DNA of 64,000 bases from the NCBI RefSeq assembly GCF_003284965.1, contig NZ_QMEW01000026.1, forward strand, positions 1-64,000, given 5' to 3'. The stretch comes from Mycolicibacterium sp. GF69 (GTDB lineage: Bacteria > Actinomycetota > Actinomycetes > Mycobacteriales > Mycobacteriaceae). The notes below the pieces were generated by a model that worked only from the letters and a program-made list of their open reading frames with translations, had not been told where the DNA came from and did not search any database. This document shows positions 49,712 through 57,148 of the stretch, piece after piece (position 1 is the first letter of the stretch; every line of letters starts with the position of its first letter). A program made the position numbers and the translations under genes.

Positions 49712-50757
49712 ACTACCGCATCGTCCAGTGGACCACCGGCAACGTGGGTAAGCGGTCGGTGCGCGCGGTCGCGCTCAACCCGCAGCTGGAACTGGTCGGA
49801 TGTTATGCGTGGTCGCAAGACAAGGTCGGCTGCGACGCAGGGAAGTTATGCGGCATCGACCCGCTGGGTGTGACGGCGACCGACGACATAGACGCGTTGC
49901 TCGCCCTGCAACCACACTGCGTGGTCTACAACCCGATGTTCGCCGACGTGGACGAGATGGTCCGGATCCTGCGCGCGGGCATCAACATCGTGTCCACCTC
50001 CGAGTTCATCACCGGACATTTCTTCGAGGACGATCGCGACCGTATCCTCGACGCGTGCCGGCACGGCGGTGCGACGATCTTCGGAAGCGGGATCAACCCC
50101 GGCTTCATCCAGTTGTTCGCGATCGTGTCGGCCGGGCTTTCGGAACAAGTGGAGAAAGTGTCGGTCATGGAGGCCATCGACACCACCATCTACAACTCGC
50201 CGGCCACCGAAAAGCCCATGGGATTCGGCTATCCCGTCGACCATCCAGACCTCAAATCGATCACCGAGAAGGGTTCGGCGATCTTCCGCGACGGTGTCCT
50301 GCTCATCGCTGATGCGCTCGGCGTCGAACTCGACGACGTTCGTTGCGACGTCGGCTACGCCCAAACCACCGAAGACCTTCACCTGCCCGGCGACTGGACG
50401 ATCGCGAAGGGCTGCGTCGCCGGCGTCGACGTCGGCTGGAAGGGGATCGTCGGTGGCAGGGAGGTCATCGAGATCCGTGGGCGGTGGCGCAAGGGCCAGA
50501 CCCTCGATCCCGACTGGGAACTCGACATGGGCTATACCGTCGAGGTCCAGGGCACGCCGACGATAAAGACCACGCTGAGTTTCCTCCCTCCCGCCGACTT
50601 CGTCGGCGAGACGTTGGACGACTACATCATGTTGGGGCTCTCCATCGTCGCGATGCCCGCGATCACCGCGATCCCTGCCGTCGTGGCGGCCCCGCCGGGG
50701 ATCGCGACATACAACGATCTACCGCTGCTACTTCCGCGAGGAGTCCTCCATGTCTGA
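49708..50757 (+). CDS. DapB-like oxidoreductase (paralogue 2)
   Basis: A 349-residue protein with Rossmann motif YRIVQWTTGNVGKRSVRAV, TATDDIDALLALQPHCVVY, and GSGINPGFIQLFAIV. Similar in length and motifs to the products at 40740 and 50750. Start ATG overlaps the P450 stop (ATGA), so it is co-translated. In this context a dehydrogenation or reduction of the P450 product is likely. The open frame extends upstream but overlaps the P450 gene and is not used. Confidence 0.87.
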   Translation: MNYRIVQWTTGNVGKRSVRAVALNPQLELVGCYAWSQDKVGCDAGKLCGIDPLGVTATDDIDALLALQPHCVVYNPMFADVDEMVRILRAGINIVSTSEFITGHFFEDDRDRILDACRHGGATIFGSGINPGFIQLFAIVSAGLSEQVEKVSVMEAIDTTIYNSPATEKPMGFGYPVDHPDLKSITEKGSAIFRDGVLLIADALGVELDDVRCDVGYAQTTEDLHLPGDWTIAKGCVAGVDVGWKGIVGGREVIEIRGRWRKGQTLDPDWELDMGYTVEVQGTPTIKTTLSFLPPADFVGETLDDYIMLGLSIVAMPAITAIPAVVAAPPGIATYNDLPLLLPRGVLHV

Positions 50758-51808
50758 GCGAACCTATCGAGTGATCCAATGGATGACCGGGGACGTGGGA
50801 CAGGTTGGCGTGCGGCATTTCGCGCAGTGCCCCGTGTTCGACCTCGTCGGTGTGCTGGTGCACAACAAGGACAAGGTCGGCAAAGATGCCGGAGAGATCG
50901 CGGGCATCGGCCCAATTGGCTTGGCTACCACCGACGACGAGGAGTCGATCGTCGCTCTCGATGCCGACTGCGTCTTCTACACCCCGGTGATCATGGACAT
51001 CGACACCGTCTGCCGTCTGCTGCGCTCGGGTAAGAATGTCGTGACCACGAGCGGCTTCTTCCACCCGACGGAGAAGTTCCGCGAAGGCGGCGACAAGATT
51101 CGCGCGGCATGCCAAGAAGGTGGCACCTCCTTTCACGCAGGTGGCATCCATCCCGGCTATGCGGGCGACATCCTGCCGCTCACGTTGGCCCGCGTCTCCA
51201 GCAGAGTCGACAAGATCGAGGTTTGGGAAGTCGTCAACGTCCTGACCGACGCGCCGATGGATCACATCGACTGGATGGGTTTCGGCAAAGACAAAGACAA
51301 ATTCCTCTCCGAGCCGACCATCCTCGGGCTCGGTGTACCGTTCTTCGCGCAATCGATGCACATGGTCGCCGACGGCCTCGGTGTGACGATCGACGATGTC
51401 ACCGCCGCCGAGGTGAGAGCCGCGACCGCCGCCCAGGACATTCCGCACTCCGAGGGATCGATCCCGCGCGGAAGCGTTGCTGCACAACACCACGAATGGA
51501 CGGCCTGGGTCGGCGGGAACCCGCTGATCGTCTACCACGCGATCTATCTGACCGGTGGGCCCGATCAGCTCGACCCGGCGTGGGACTGGGGCAGAACGCG
51601 CTACCGCATCGTCATCGAGGGTGACCCACCCACCGAGCTCACGATGCATGGTCGGGTGACGGCGGACGGAACCATGACACACCCGGGGTACACCTGGACC
51701 GCCATGGGCGCGATCAACGCCATTCCCGACGTCTGCGACGCCCCACCGGGCTGGCTCACGCATCTGGATCTCGGACTCGTGCAACCGCGGGGCCTGGTGC
51801 GCAGATGA
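50750..51808 (+). CDS. DapB-like oxidoreductase (paralogue 3)
   Basis: A 352-residue protein with YRVIQWMTGDVGQVGVRHFA, VLVHNKDKVGKDAGEIAGIG and HAGGIHPGYAGDILPLTLARV. It overlaps paralogue 2 by 8 bases and differs enough to suggest a distinct substrate or a hetero-oligomer with it. The ATG has GAGGAG about 8 bases upstream. Confidence 0.87.
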   Translation: MSERTYRVIQWMTGDVGQVGVRHFAQCPVFDLVGVLVHNKDKVGKDAGEIAGIGPIGLATTDDEESIVALDADCVFYTPVIMDIDTVCRLLRSGKNVVTTSGFFHPTEKFREGGDKIRAACQEGGTSFHAGGIHPGYAGDILPLTLARVSSRVDKIEVWEVVNVLTDAPMDHIDWMGFGKDKDKFLSEPTILGLGVPFFAQSMHMVADGLGVTIDDVTAAEVRAATAAQDIPHSEGSIPRGSVAAQHHEWTAWVGGNPLIVYHAIYLTGGPDQLDPAWDWGRTRYRIVIEGDPPTELTMHGRVTADGTMTHPGYTWTAMGAINAIPDVCDAPPGWLTHLDLGLVQPRGLVRR

Positions 51809-52230
51809 GCACCGAAGACGCCGGGTCCAAGTTGCACCACGTCGTATTCGCGGTGGTGCCGGAACGCCAGGCGGCTATGTCGGAGCTGTTCACCGAACTC
51901 GGCTTCAGGTTCGACGAGGCCGAACTCACCGAACTCGGTGTGCGCGTCCACCTGGACTGGGACCGGGGCATCGAGCTGATCAGCCCCGTCCCCGGTTCGT
52001 CGGCGTCGGTGGCCGCGCATGTCAACGATTTTCTGGACCGCCATGGCGATGGTGTGTACACGGTCGTGCTTCGGGTGCCGGACGCCTCGGCGGCGGAATC
52101 CGTCGCCGAGCGCTACGGCTCGAGAACCCGTTTCCCGCAGGGCTTCTCGGGGGAGGGGTCGTATCTCGACGAGATCGACCTGTCGGTTCTTGGCCTTCCG
52201 TTGACGTTTCTGGCCACCAACGTGTCATGA
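51805..52230 (+). CDS. Vicinal-oxygen-chelate (glyoxalase-like) protein
   Basis: A 141-residue protein with two weak beta-alpha-beta-beta-beta modules: KLHHVVFAVVPERQAAMSEL with a possible metal His at the start, WDRGIELISPVPGS, and VYTVVLRVPDASAAESVAERY. Only some of the usual metal ligands can be placed. Function unknown. It overlaps neighbours at both ends (ATGA), so it belongs to the operon. Confidence 0.78.
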   Translation: MSTEDAGSKLHHVVFAVVPERQAAMSELFTELGFRFDEAELTELGVRVHLDWDRGIELISPVPGSSASVAAHVNDFLDRHGDGVYTVVLRVPDASAAESVAERYGSRTRFPQGFSGEGSYLDEIDLSVLGLPLTFLATNVS

Positions 52231-53405
52231 CCGAGACGCTCGGGCTGCCGCACGTCCGCTACGAGGATCTGCCGATGGCGCGCGACCGCGGTGCCGGATG
52301 GGCGAAGCTGCGTGATCTCGGACCGGTGCTGTATGGCGAGGGATGGTTCTACCTGACTCGCCGCCGAGATGTGCTTGCGGCGCTGCGTGATCCGGCGGCC
52401 TTCTCGTCGCGGACCGACTATGACGACATGATCAGCCCGGTGCCCTTGGTGCCGCTCGGATTCGACCCGCCAGAACACACCCGCTATCGCCGGTTGCTGC
52501 ATCCGTACTTCAGCCCGCAGACGCTCAGCGCTCTGTTGCCGTCGTTGCGCTCCCAGGTGATCGACATAATCGAGAAGATCGCCGGCCGAGCCTACTGCGA
52601 GGTGATGGCCGACCTCGCGATCCCGTATCCGTCGCAGGTGTTCCTGACCTTGTTCGGGCTGCCGCTCGAGGACCGGGAGCGTCTGATCGCGTGGAAGGAT
52701 GCGATCATCGCGGTCAGCCTGGCGACTGATCCGTCCACGGTGGACCTGACGCCGGCCGCAGAGCTGTTCGGCTATCTCGCCGAAGCCGTTCAGAGACAGC
52801 GGGAGTCGTCCCGTGACGGCATTCTGTCCGAGGTGCTGCACGGTGCCGACCCGCTGTCCGACGCCGAAGCGACCGGGATGTCGCTCGTGTTCGTCCTCGC
52901 CGGACTGGACACCGTCACCGCGTCGATCGGTGCCGCGATGCTGGAGCTGGCGCGCCGGCCCAGACTACGTTGCCGACTCCTGGAAAACCCCGACGAGGTC
53001 GGCGCGTTCGTCGAGGAGATCATCCGGCTGGAACCCGCGGCCCCGGTGCTCGGACGGGTGACTACCCGACCGGTCACCGTCGCGGATGTGACGCTGCCCG
53101 CGGGGTCGAATGTGCGGCTCTGCGTCGGGGCGATCAACCGCGACGGCAGCGACGCGCATTCCGGTGACGATCTGGTGATGGACGGCAAGTTGCACAAACA
53201 CTGGGGCTTCGGCGGCGGGCCGCACCGGTACCTCGGTGCGCACCTGGCCCGGATGGAACTGCGGCTGGTGGTGACCGAATGGCTGTCACGGATACCAGAT
53301 TTCGAGCTCGACGCCGGGTTCGTCCCCGAGATCACCTGGCCATCGGCCACCTGTTCGCTACCCGCACTTCCGCTGAAGATCCGCCCCTGCCCGGGGGCAT
53401 CGTGA
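52227..53405 (+). CDS. Cytochrome P450 with Tyr in place of the heme-ligand Cys
   Basis: A 392-residue P450 with a normal I helix (VLAGLDTVTASIG), E-x-x-R (EEIIRLEP) and the NRDGSDAHSGDDLVMDGK stretch before the heme loop. The loop itself reads WGFGGGPHRYLGAHLAR: the invariant Cys is Tyr335 (TAC at 53229-53231; TGC would be Cys). All flanking heme-loop residues are intact. Without the thiolate normal monooxygenation should fail. It may be a non-functional copy, a phenolate-ligated variant, a structural partner, or a base error. ATG start and stop overlap both neighbours. Confidence 0.9.
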   Translation: MTETLGLPHVRYEDLPMARDRGAGWAKLRDLGPVLYGEGWFYLTRRRDVLAALRDPAAFSSRTDYDDMISPVPLVPLGFDPPEHTRYRRLLHPYFSPQTLSALLPSLRSQVIDIIEKIAGRAYCEVMADLAIPYPSQVFLTLFGLPLEDRERLIAWKDAIIAVSLATDPSTVDLTPAAELFGYLAEAVQRQRESSRDGILSEVLHGADPLSDAEATGMSLVFVLAGLDTVTASIGAAMLELARRPRLRCRLLENPDEVGAFVEEIIRLEPAAPVLGRVTTRPVTVADVTLPAGSNVRLCVGAINRDGSDAHSGDDLVMDGKLHKHWGFGGGPHRYLGAHLARMELRLVVTEWLSRIPDFELDAGFVPEITWPSATCSLPALPLKIRPCPGAS

Positions 53406-53553
53406 CCGTCGGAGCCGCCAAGCCCAGCGTCTTCGACGCCGGGCTGCCGACGCTGTCCTACGACATCACGGCGACCCTCAACAGATCTATCCCGAATTTC
53501 GGGAAGCGCAGCAGCAGGCGCCGATCGCACTCGGCCCGATCGGGCCCGAAGTG
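53402..53553 (+). pseudogene. Out-of-frame N-terminal part of the third P450
   Basis: GTG 53402 overlaps the previous stop (GTGA), as at every other junction here, and encodes MTVGAAKPSVFDAGLPTLSY, then DITAT. After the CCC run at 53475-53477 the P450-like sequence continues in another frame as PQQIYPEFREAQQQAPIALG, then PIGPEVLSYELART. Adding one C restores a continuous P450 N terminus. So the gene is 53402-54630 with a one-base deletion, either real or a sequencing error. Confidence 0.8.
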
Positions 53554-54630
53554 CTGTCCTACGAACTGGCCAGGACCGTTCTGCGGGATTCCCGTTTCGG
53601 AATCCCGCAGGGCATTCACCTGTCCGCGCACGGCATCACCTCAGGGGAGTTGTGGGACAGGGTGACCCGCAGCATCTTGAACATGGACGGCGACGAGCAC
53701 CGTCGATTGCGTGGGTTGGTGTCGAAGGCATTCACGCCACGCGGGACGGCGCGCATGGACCCGACCATCCACACCGTGGTCAACGAACTGATCGATCGCG
53801 TCGCCGACCGTGGCCGGTGCGAGTTCGTCGGCGACATCGCCAGGCCTTATCCGATCCCGGTCATCTGCGCGCTTTTGGGCGCCCCCCGCCAGGACTGGCA
53901 ACAGTTCTCCCGGTGGGCCGAGGACATCTTCAAAATTGTCAGCTTCGACTGCGATCTCGCCGAGGAAGAACCGGTTGTCCTGAAGGCGTGGGACGAATTC
54001 GACGGCTACATCGACGAGATGATCGCCGACCGGCGCGAGAACCTCGCCGACGACCTGCTCTCCGAGCTCATCCGAGCCGAAGACGACGGCGACCGACTCG
54101 ACGCCTCAGAGCTTCGCATGCTGGCGTTCAGCATCCTGATCGCCGGCACCGACACGACGCGCAGCCAGCTCGCGGCTTCCATGCAGGTGCTGTGCGACCA
54201 TCCCGACCAGTGGGCCCTACTGCGTGACCGGCCCGAACTCGCGATGCGCGCCGTCGAGGAAACCATGCGGCATTCGCCGTCGATGTGCAGCACGGTTCGT
54301 AGCGCCATCGATGACGTCACGATCGGCGAGTACACCTTTCCCGCAGGAACGTTCATCGTCGTGAACACCTACGCGGCGAACCGCGACCCCGCCATCTACG
54401 AGGACCCGGCCCGCTTCGACATCACCCGCGACGACCCGCCCGCCATCCTGACGTTTGGCGGTGGCGCTCACTACTGCCTCGGTGCCAACCTCGCCCGGCG
54501 CGAACTCAGCGAGGCGTTGCAGATCATCGCGCAGAGGATGCCGAATCCGCGCGTCGCCGGGCCTGCGCCGTGGAAGCCGTTGCTCGGTATGGGCGGACCG
54601 ACCAGCTTGCCGATAGAATTCGGCCGATGA
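53551..54630 (+). CDS. Cytochrome P450 (third of the operon; N terminus frameshifted)
   Basis: The in-frame part covers 359 residues: I helix ILIAGTDTTRSQLAASM, E-x-x-R in EETMRHSP, and heme loop LTFGGGAHYCLGANLARREL with a proper axial Cys. From GTG 53551 it would lack about 50 residues of the N-terminal domain, including the first beta sheet, and would probably not fold well. The original start is GTG 53402 and the frame is broken near 53476. If the deletion is a sequencing error, the full-length protein is about 409 residues. The stop overlaps the next gene (ATGA). Confidence 0.88.
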   Translation: MLSYELARTVLRDSRFGIPQGIHLSAHGITSGELWDRVTRSILNMDGDEHRRLRGLVSKAFTPRGTARMDPTIHTVVNELIDRVADRGRCEFVGDIARPYPIPVICALLGAPRQDWQQFSRWAEDIFKIVSFDCDLAEEEPVVLKAWDEFDGYIDEMIADRRENLADDLLSELIRAEDDGDRLDASELRMLAFSILIAGTDTTRSQLAASMQVLCDHPDQWALLRDRPELAMRAVEETMRHSPSMCSTVRSAIDDVTIGEYTFPAGTFIVVNTYAANRDPAIYEDPARFDITRDDPPAILTFGGGAHYCLGANLARRELSEALQIIAQRMPNPRVAGPAPWKPLLGMGGPTSLPIEFGR

Positions 54631-55202
54631 CCTACCGGATCGACCCGGACGTCCTGCACGCGGTCGCCAAGCAGGTAATCGACTTGCCGTCGGACGACGG
54701 CGAACTCATCACGCGCGCCATCGAACGGCTCGCCGAAGCGTATCCCGACCTCATCGATCCCGAACCGGGTCGTTGGGTGGGCAGCAGGGCGGGCGGAATA
54801 CTCGGCAAAGTCCGGTTTCTGTACTTCAGCCCACGCGAGTACATCGTCATCTTCGGTACTCCGACGGGCACGCAAGGGTTCTCGGGTCGCTACAAGCGGG
54901 TCGAGATCCACAAGTTCCTGATGGCGGGCCGGATCGACTTCTACGACCTAGAGTCCGATGACACCGGCGCGAGGACGCTCCTTCCCGGCGACCACTCGGT
55001 TACCGAGAAGGGGCACGCCAGGGGAATGACCATCCATCCGGGATCCTGGCACATCGAATACGGTCGCGGTGCGGTCGTCACGACCCTGCCGTTCGCGATG
55101 GTCGACACGCTGCTGGTATCGCTGGAGTTCGAGTCGGTCCGCCGCTCCAGTGTCGAGTTCGCCCGGCTTGTCCGTCGGCGATCGCGTCGACGTACCCGGT
55201 AG
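54627..55202 (+). CDS. ERG2/sigma-1 receptor-like protein (sterol C8-C7 isomerase family)
   Basis: A 191-residue protein whose residues 50-170 follow the eukaryotic ERG2/sigma-1 fold: WVGSRAGGILGKVRFLYFSP (cf. WVF-x-NAGG-x-MG), REYIVIFGTPTGTQGFSGRY (cf. SEY-x2-FGT-x2-G-x2-G-x-SGR), and SWHIEYGRGAVVTTLPFAMV followed by DTLL (cf. EYGRG, then F-ADT). Glu144 of IEYGRG aligns with the essential Glu172 of human sigma-1 receptor; Glu93 is a candidate for the second acid. Yeast ERG2 shifts the sterol double bond from C8 to C7. The N-terminal membrane helix of the eukaryotic proteins is absent and the C terminus is polybasic. It is the last gene of the P450 operon. Confidence 0.82.
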   Translation: MTYRIDPDVLHAVAKQVIDLPSDDGELITRAIERLAEAYPDLIDPEPGRWVGSRAGGILGKVRFLYFSPREYIVIFGTPTGTQGFSGRYKRVEIHKFLMAGRIDFYDLESDDTGARTLLPGDHSVTEKGHARGMTIHPGSWHIEYGRGAVVTTLPFAMVDTLLVSLEFESVRRSSVEFARLVRRRSRRRTR

Positions 55203-55332
55203 GAAAACAGAACGATACCGCCGAGATCACCGAAATCGCAACGAGATACGCGGCAATCGAGATGCTCGTGTGCATGGCGGCGTGCAACCGCGGTGGCGAT
55301 CGTGGCGTACGTCGGAAGCAGGCCGGGGCCAC
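55186..55332 (-). pseudogene. Possible decayed end of an MFS transporter
   Basis: In the 151-base gap between the ERG2-like and cyclase genes, one minus-strand frame reads AAMHTSISIAAYLVAISVIS followed by AVSFCFPTGY, which looks like the last helix of a metabolite-transport MFS protein (IA-x-YL-x3-S-x-ISAVS). No intact gene surrounds it. It may mark an insertion boundary at the end of the P450 operon. Confidence 0.3.
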
Positions 55333-55353
55333 GCGCAGCGGCGAGGCGCCTGG

Positions 55354-56808
55354 TCAACGAGGTGTCCAGATCTGCGTCGGAATCGATCGGCCCCGCAGCG
55401 TCACCGATCCCTGCGCCGCCCAACGCTGTCGTTCCGCCGCGCTGGCGCCTTCGAGCGAGGTGCCCGAGCAGAGCACCCGCGCGCTGAACTCCTTGGCGCG
55501 GTCGGCCAGTCGCGCGGCCTCATTGACCGCATCCCCGACGACGGTGTACTCGTACCGGTTCTCGGCTCCGATATTGCCGGCGAACACCGAGCCGGCGGAG
55601 ACCCCGATGCCGAAATCGAGCCCCAGACGTTGTAACTCCGCCGCCAGTACACGTGCGGTCGCCAGCGCCGCCGATGCTGGTTCGTCGACGCGCAGCGGGG
55701 CACCGAAGACCGCGAGCGCCGCGTCACCCTGGAACTTGTTGATCAACCCGTGCCGCTCGTCGACCGCGGCGACGACGATGCGGAAGAACTCGTTGAGCAG
55801 TTCGGCGACCTCGGCAGGTTGGTGGGTGGCCGCCAATCTGGTAGAGCCGACCAGATCGATGAACAGCACCGCGACGTAGCGTTCGTCGCCCGACAGCGAC
55901 TCGTTCTCTTCCACCGCCCGCCGTACCACGTCCTCGCCGACGTGGCGCCCGAACAGGTCGCGCAACCGGTCGCGTTCGCGAAGCCCGGCGACCATGCTGT
56001 TGAAACCCTCCTGCAGACGCCCGATCTCGGACCACTCATAGACATCGACGGACCGGTCGATGCGGCCGCGTTCCACTTCGCCCATCGCCTGGACCACTTC
56101 TTGAACCGGATCCGAGATCGACATGGATGTCAGGATCAACGAGCGCAGACCGAGCACGACCGCGACCAGCGCGAGCACCAGCAGCGCCAGTTCGATCGCG
56201 GCCGTCTCCTCGATGAGCCATCCCCTGCTGCGCATGACCAACAGCGACGCGATGGCCACGCCCGGCAGCGCGGTACACACCGTCCACATCAGCAGCAGTC
56301 GTGCCCGGACACCCGGTGCCCTCAGCCGCGGCATCGTGGGATCTGGTGTCACGCTGGCCAATACGGGTCGCAGCGTTCGCAACGTGAACAAGAATCCGGT
56401 GCATACCGTGGCGATGGCACCGAAGAGCATGGCTGACCCGATCACGGCCAGGGCTTCGGAACCGGCGTGCCGGTTCAGCGGTACGAGGACCGCGGTGGTC
56501 AGGATCCACGGCGCCACCGTCACCGCGGACTGGCGGCGCATCATGTTGAGAGTCGACCGCCGTTCGCTGGGCGTCGGGTCGCGGCCTGCACGCAGGTAAC
56601 GCACCGACGGAAGCAGTATGTAAACGGCACTGGCGGCGACGGCGGCAGTACTCACCACGAGTAGTACCGCAGTGATGATCGCGTTGCCGAGCGTGGCCAC
56701 GCTGCGCCCAGCCAGCGATGCGATCAGTATGACGACCTCGACGGCCGTCAGCAGATACGCGGACGCGAGCCCTGCCGCATACCGGGGAAGCAGGCGGCGT
56801 GGCCTCAC
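55354..56808 (-). CDS. Membrane class III adenylate cyclase with HAMP domain (second copy)
   Basis: A 484-residue cyclase with six predicted helices in the first 225 residues, a HAMP region (SDPVQEVVQAMGEVERGRID) and a catalytic domain from about residue 310. Metal Asp residues are in FIDLVGSTRL and FQGDAALAVFG; Lys in NKFQGD; Asn/Arg in VNEAARLAD. All residues for cAMP synthesis are present. It has the same architecture as the cyclase at 6897 but clearly different sequence. GTG start. It is in the minus direction together with the fadD group but separated from it by a small gene. Confidence 0.92.
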   Translation of the reverse strand: MRPRRLLPRYAAGLASAYLLTAVEVVILIASLAGRSVATLGNAIITAVLLVVSTAAVAASAVYILLPSVRYLRAGRDPTPSERRSTLNMMRRQSAVTVAPWILTTAVLVPLNRHAGSEALAVIGSAMLFGAIATVCTGFLFTLRTLRPVLASVTPDPTMPRLRAPGVRARLLLMWTVCTALPGVAIASLLVMRSRGWLIEETAAIELALLVLALVAVVLGLRSLILTSMSISDPVQEVVQAMGEVERGRIDRSVDVYEWSEIGRLQEGFNSMVAGLRERDRLRDLFGRHVGEDVVRRAVEENESLSGDERYVAVLFIDLVGSTRLAATHQPAEVAELLNEFFRIVVAAVDERHGLINKFQGDAALAVFGAPLRVDEPASAALATARVLAAELQRLGLDFGIGVSAGSVFAGNIGAENRYEYTVVGDAVNEAARLADRAKEFSARVLCSGTSLEGASAAERQRWAAQGSVTLRGRSIPTQIWTPR

Positions 56809-56821
56809 CCCGTGGACGGTA

Positions 56822-57124
56822 TCAGTCGCTCGCGGGTAGCGGTTTGGCTTCTTTGAGGGAGAGCGGCGTCGTACCGACGCTCAACGTGCCCGCGCCGGCC
56901 TTGGTCACCAACACCTCGGCGCCGTTCTCGTCGACGTAGCGTTTGCCCATCGCGTTGCCGTCGGAGAAATTCGAGTCGATGGTGAACTCGGACGACTTCT
57001 CGGCATCCAGGGCGACCATCGGAGCGCCGCCGGCCCGCAGATCGTCGAGGCTGTCGGCGCTGCGCACGACGATCACCTGGGTGTCGCACACCTGGCTCTG
57101 CAAACGTGTGCCGTTCTTGATCAT
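56822..57124 (-). CDS. Small conserved protein of unknown function
   Basis: A 100-residue soluble protein. It begins MIKNGTRLQSQVCDTQVIVV with a single Cys near residue 13, then mostly beta-prone segments (MVALDAEKSSEF, KRYVDENGAEVLVTKAGAGT). I recognise no family; small proteins of this kind occur beside acyl-CoA ligase genes in mycobacteria. AGGAG lies 6 bases before the ATG. It follows fadD by 24 bases in the same direction, so it is probably co-transcribed. Confidence 0.78.
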   Translation of the reverse strand: MIKNGTRLQSQVCDTQVIVVRSADSLDDLRAGGAPMVALDAEKSSEFTIDSNFSDGNAMGKRYVDENGAEVLVTKAGAGTLSVGTTPLSLKEAKPLPASD

Positions 57125-57148
57125 GCTGGGCTCCTTGCTAAATGGCGG

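Noticed and set aside
53229..53231. Tyr in the P450 heme loop as a misalignment artefact
   Set aside because: The residues on both sides (FGGGPHR and LGAHLAR) fix the register, and no Cys occurs nearby.
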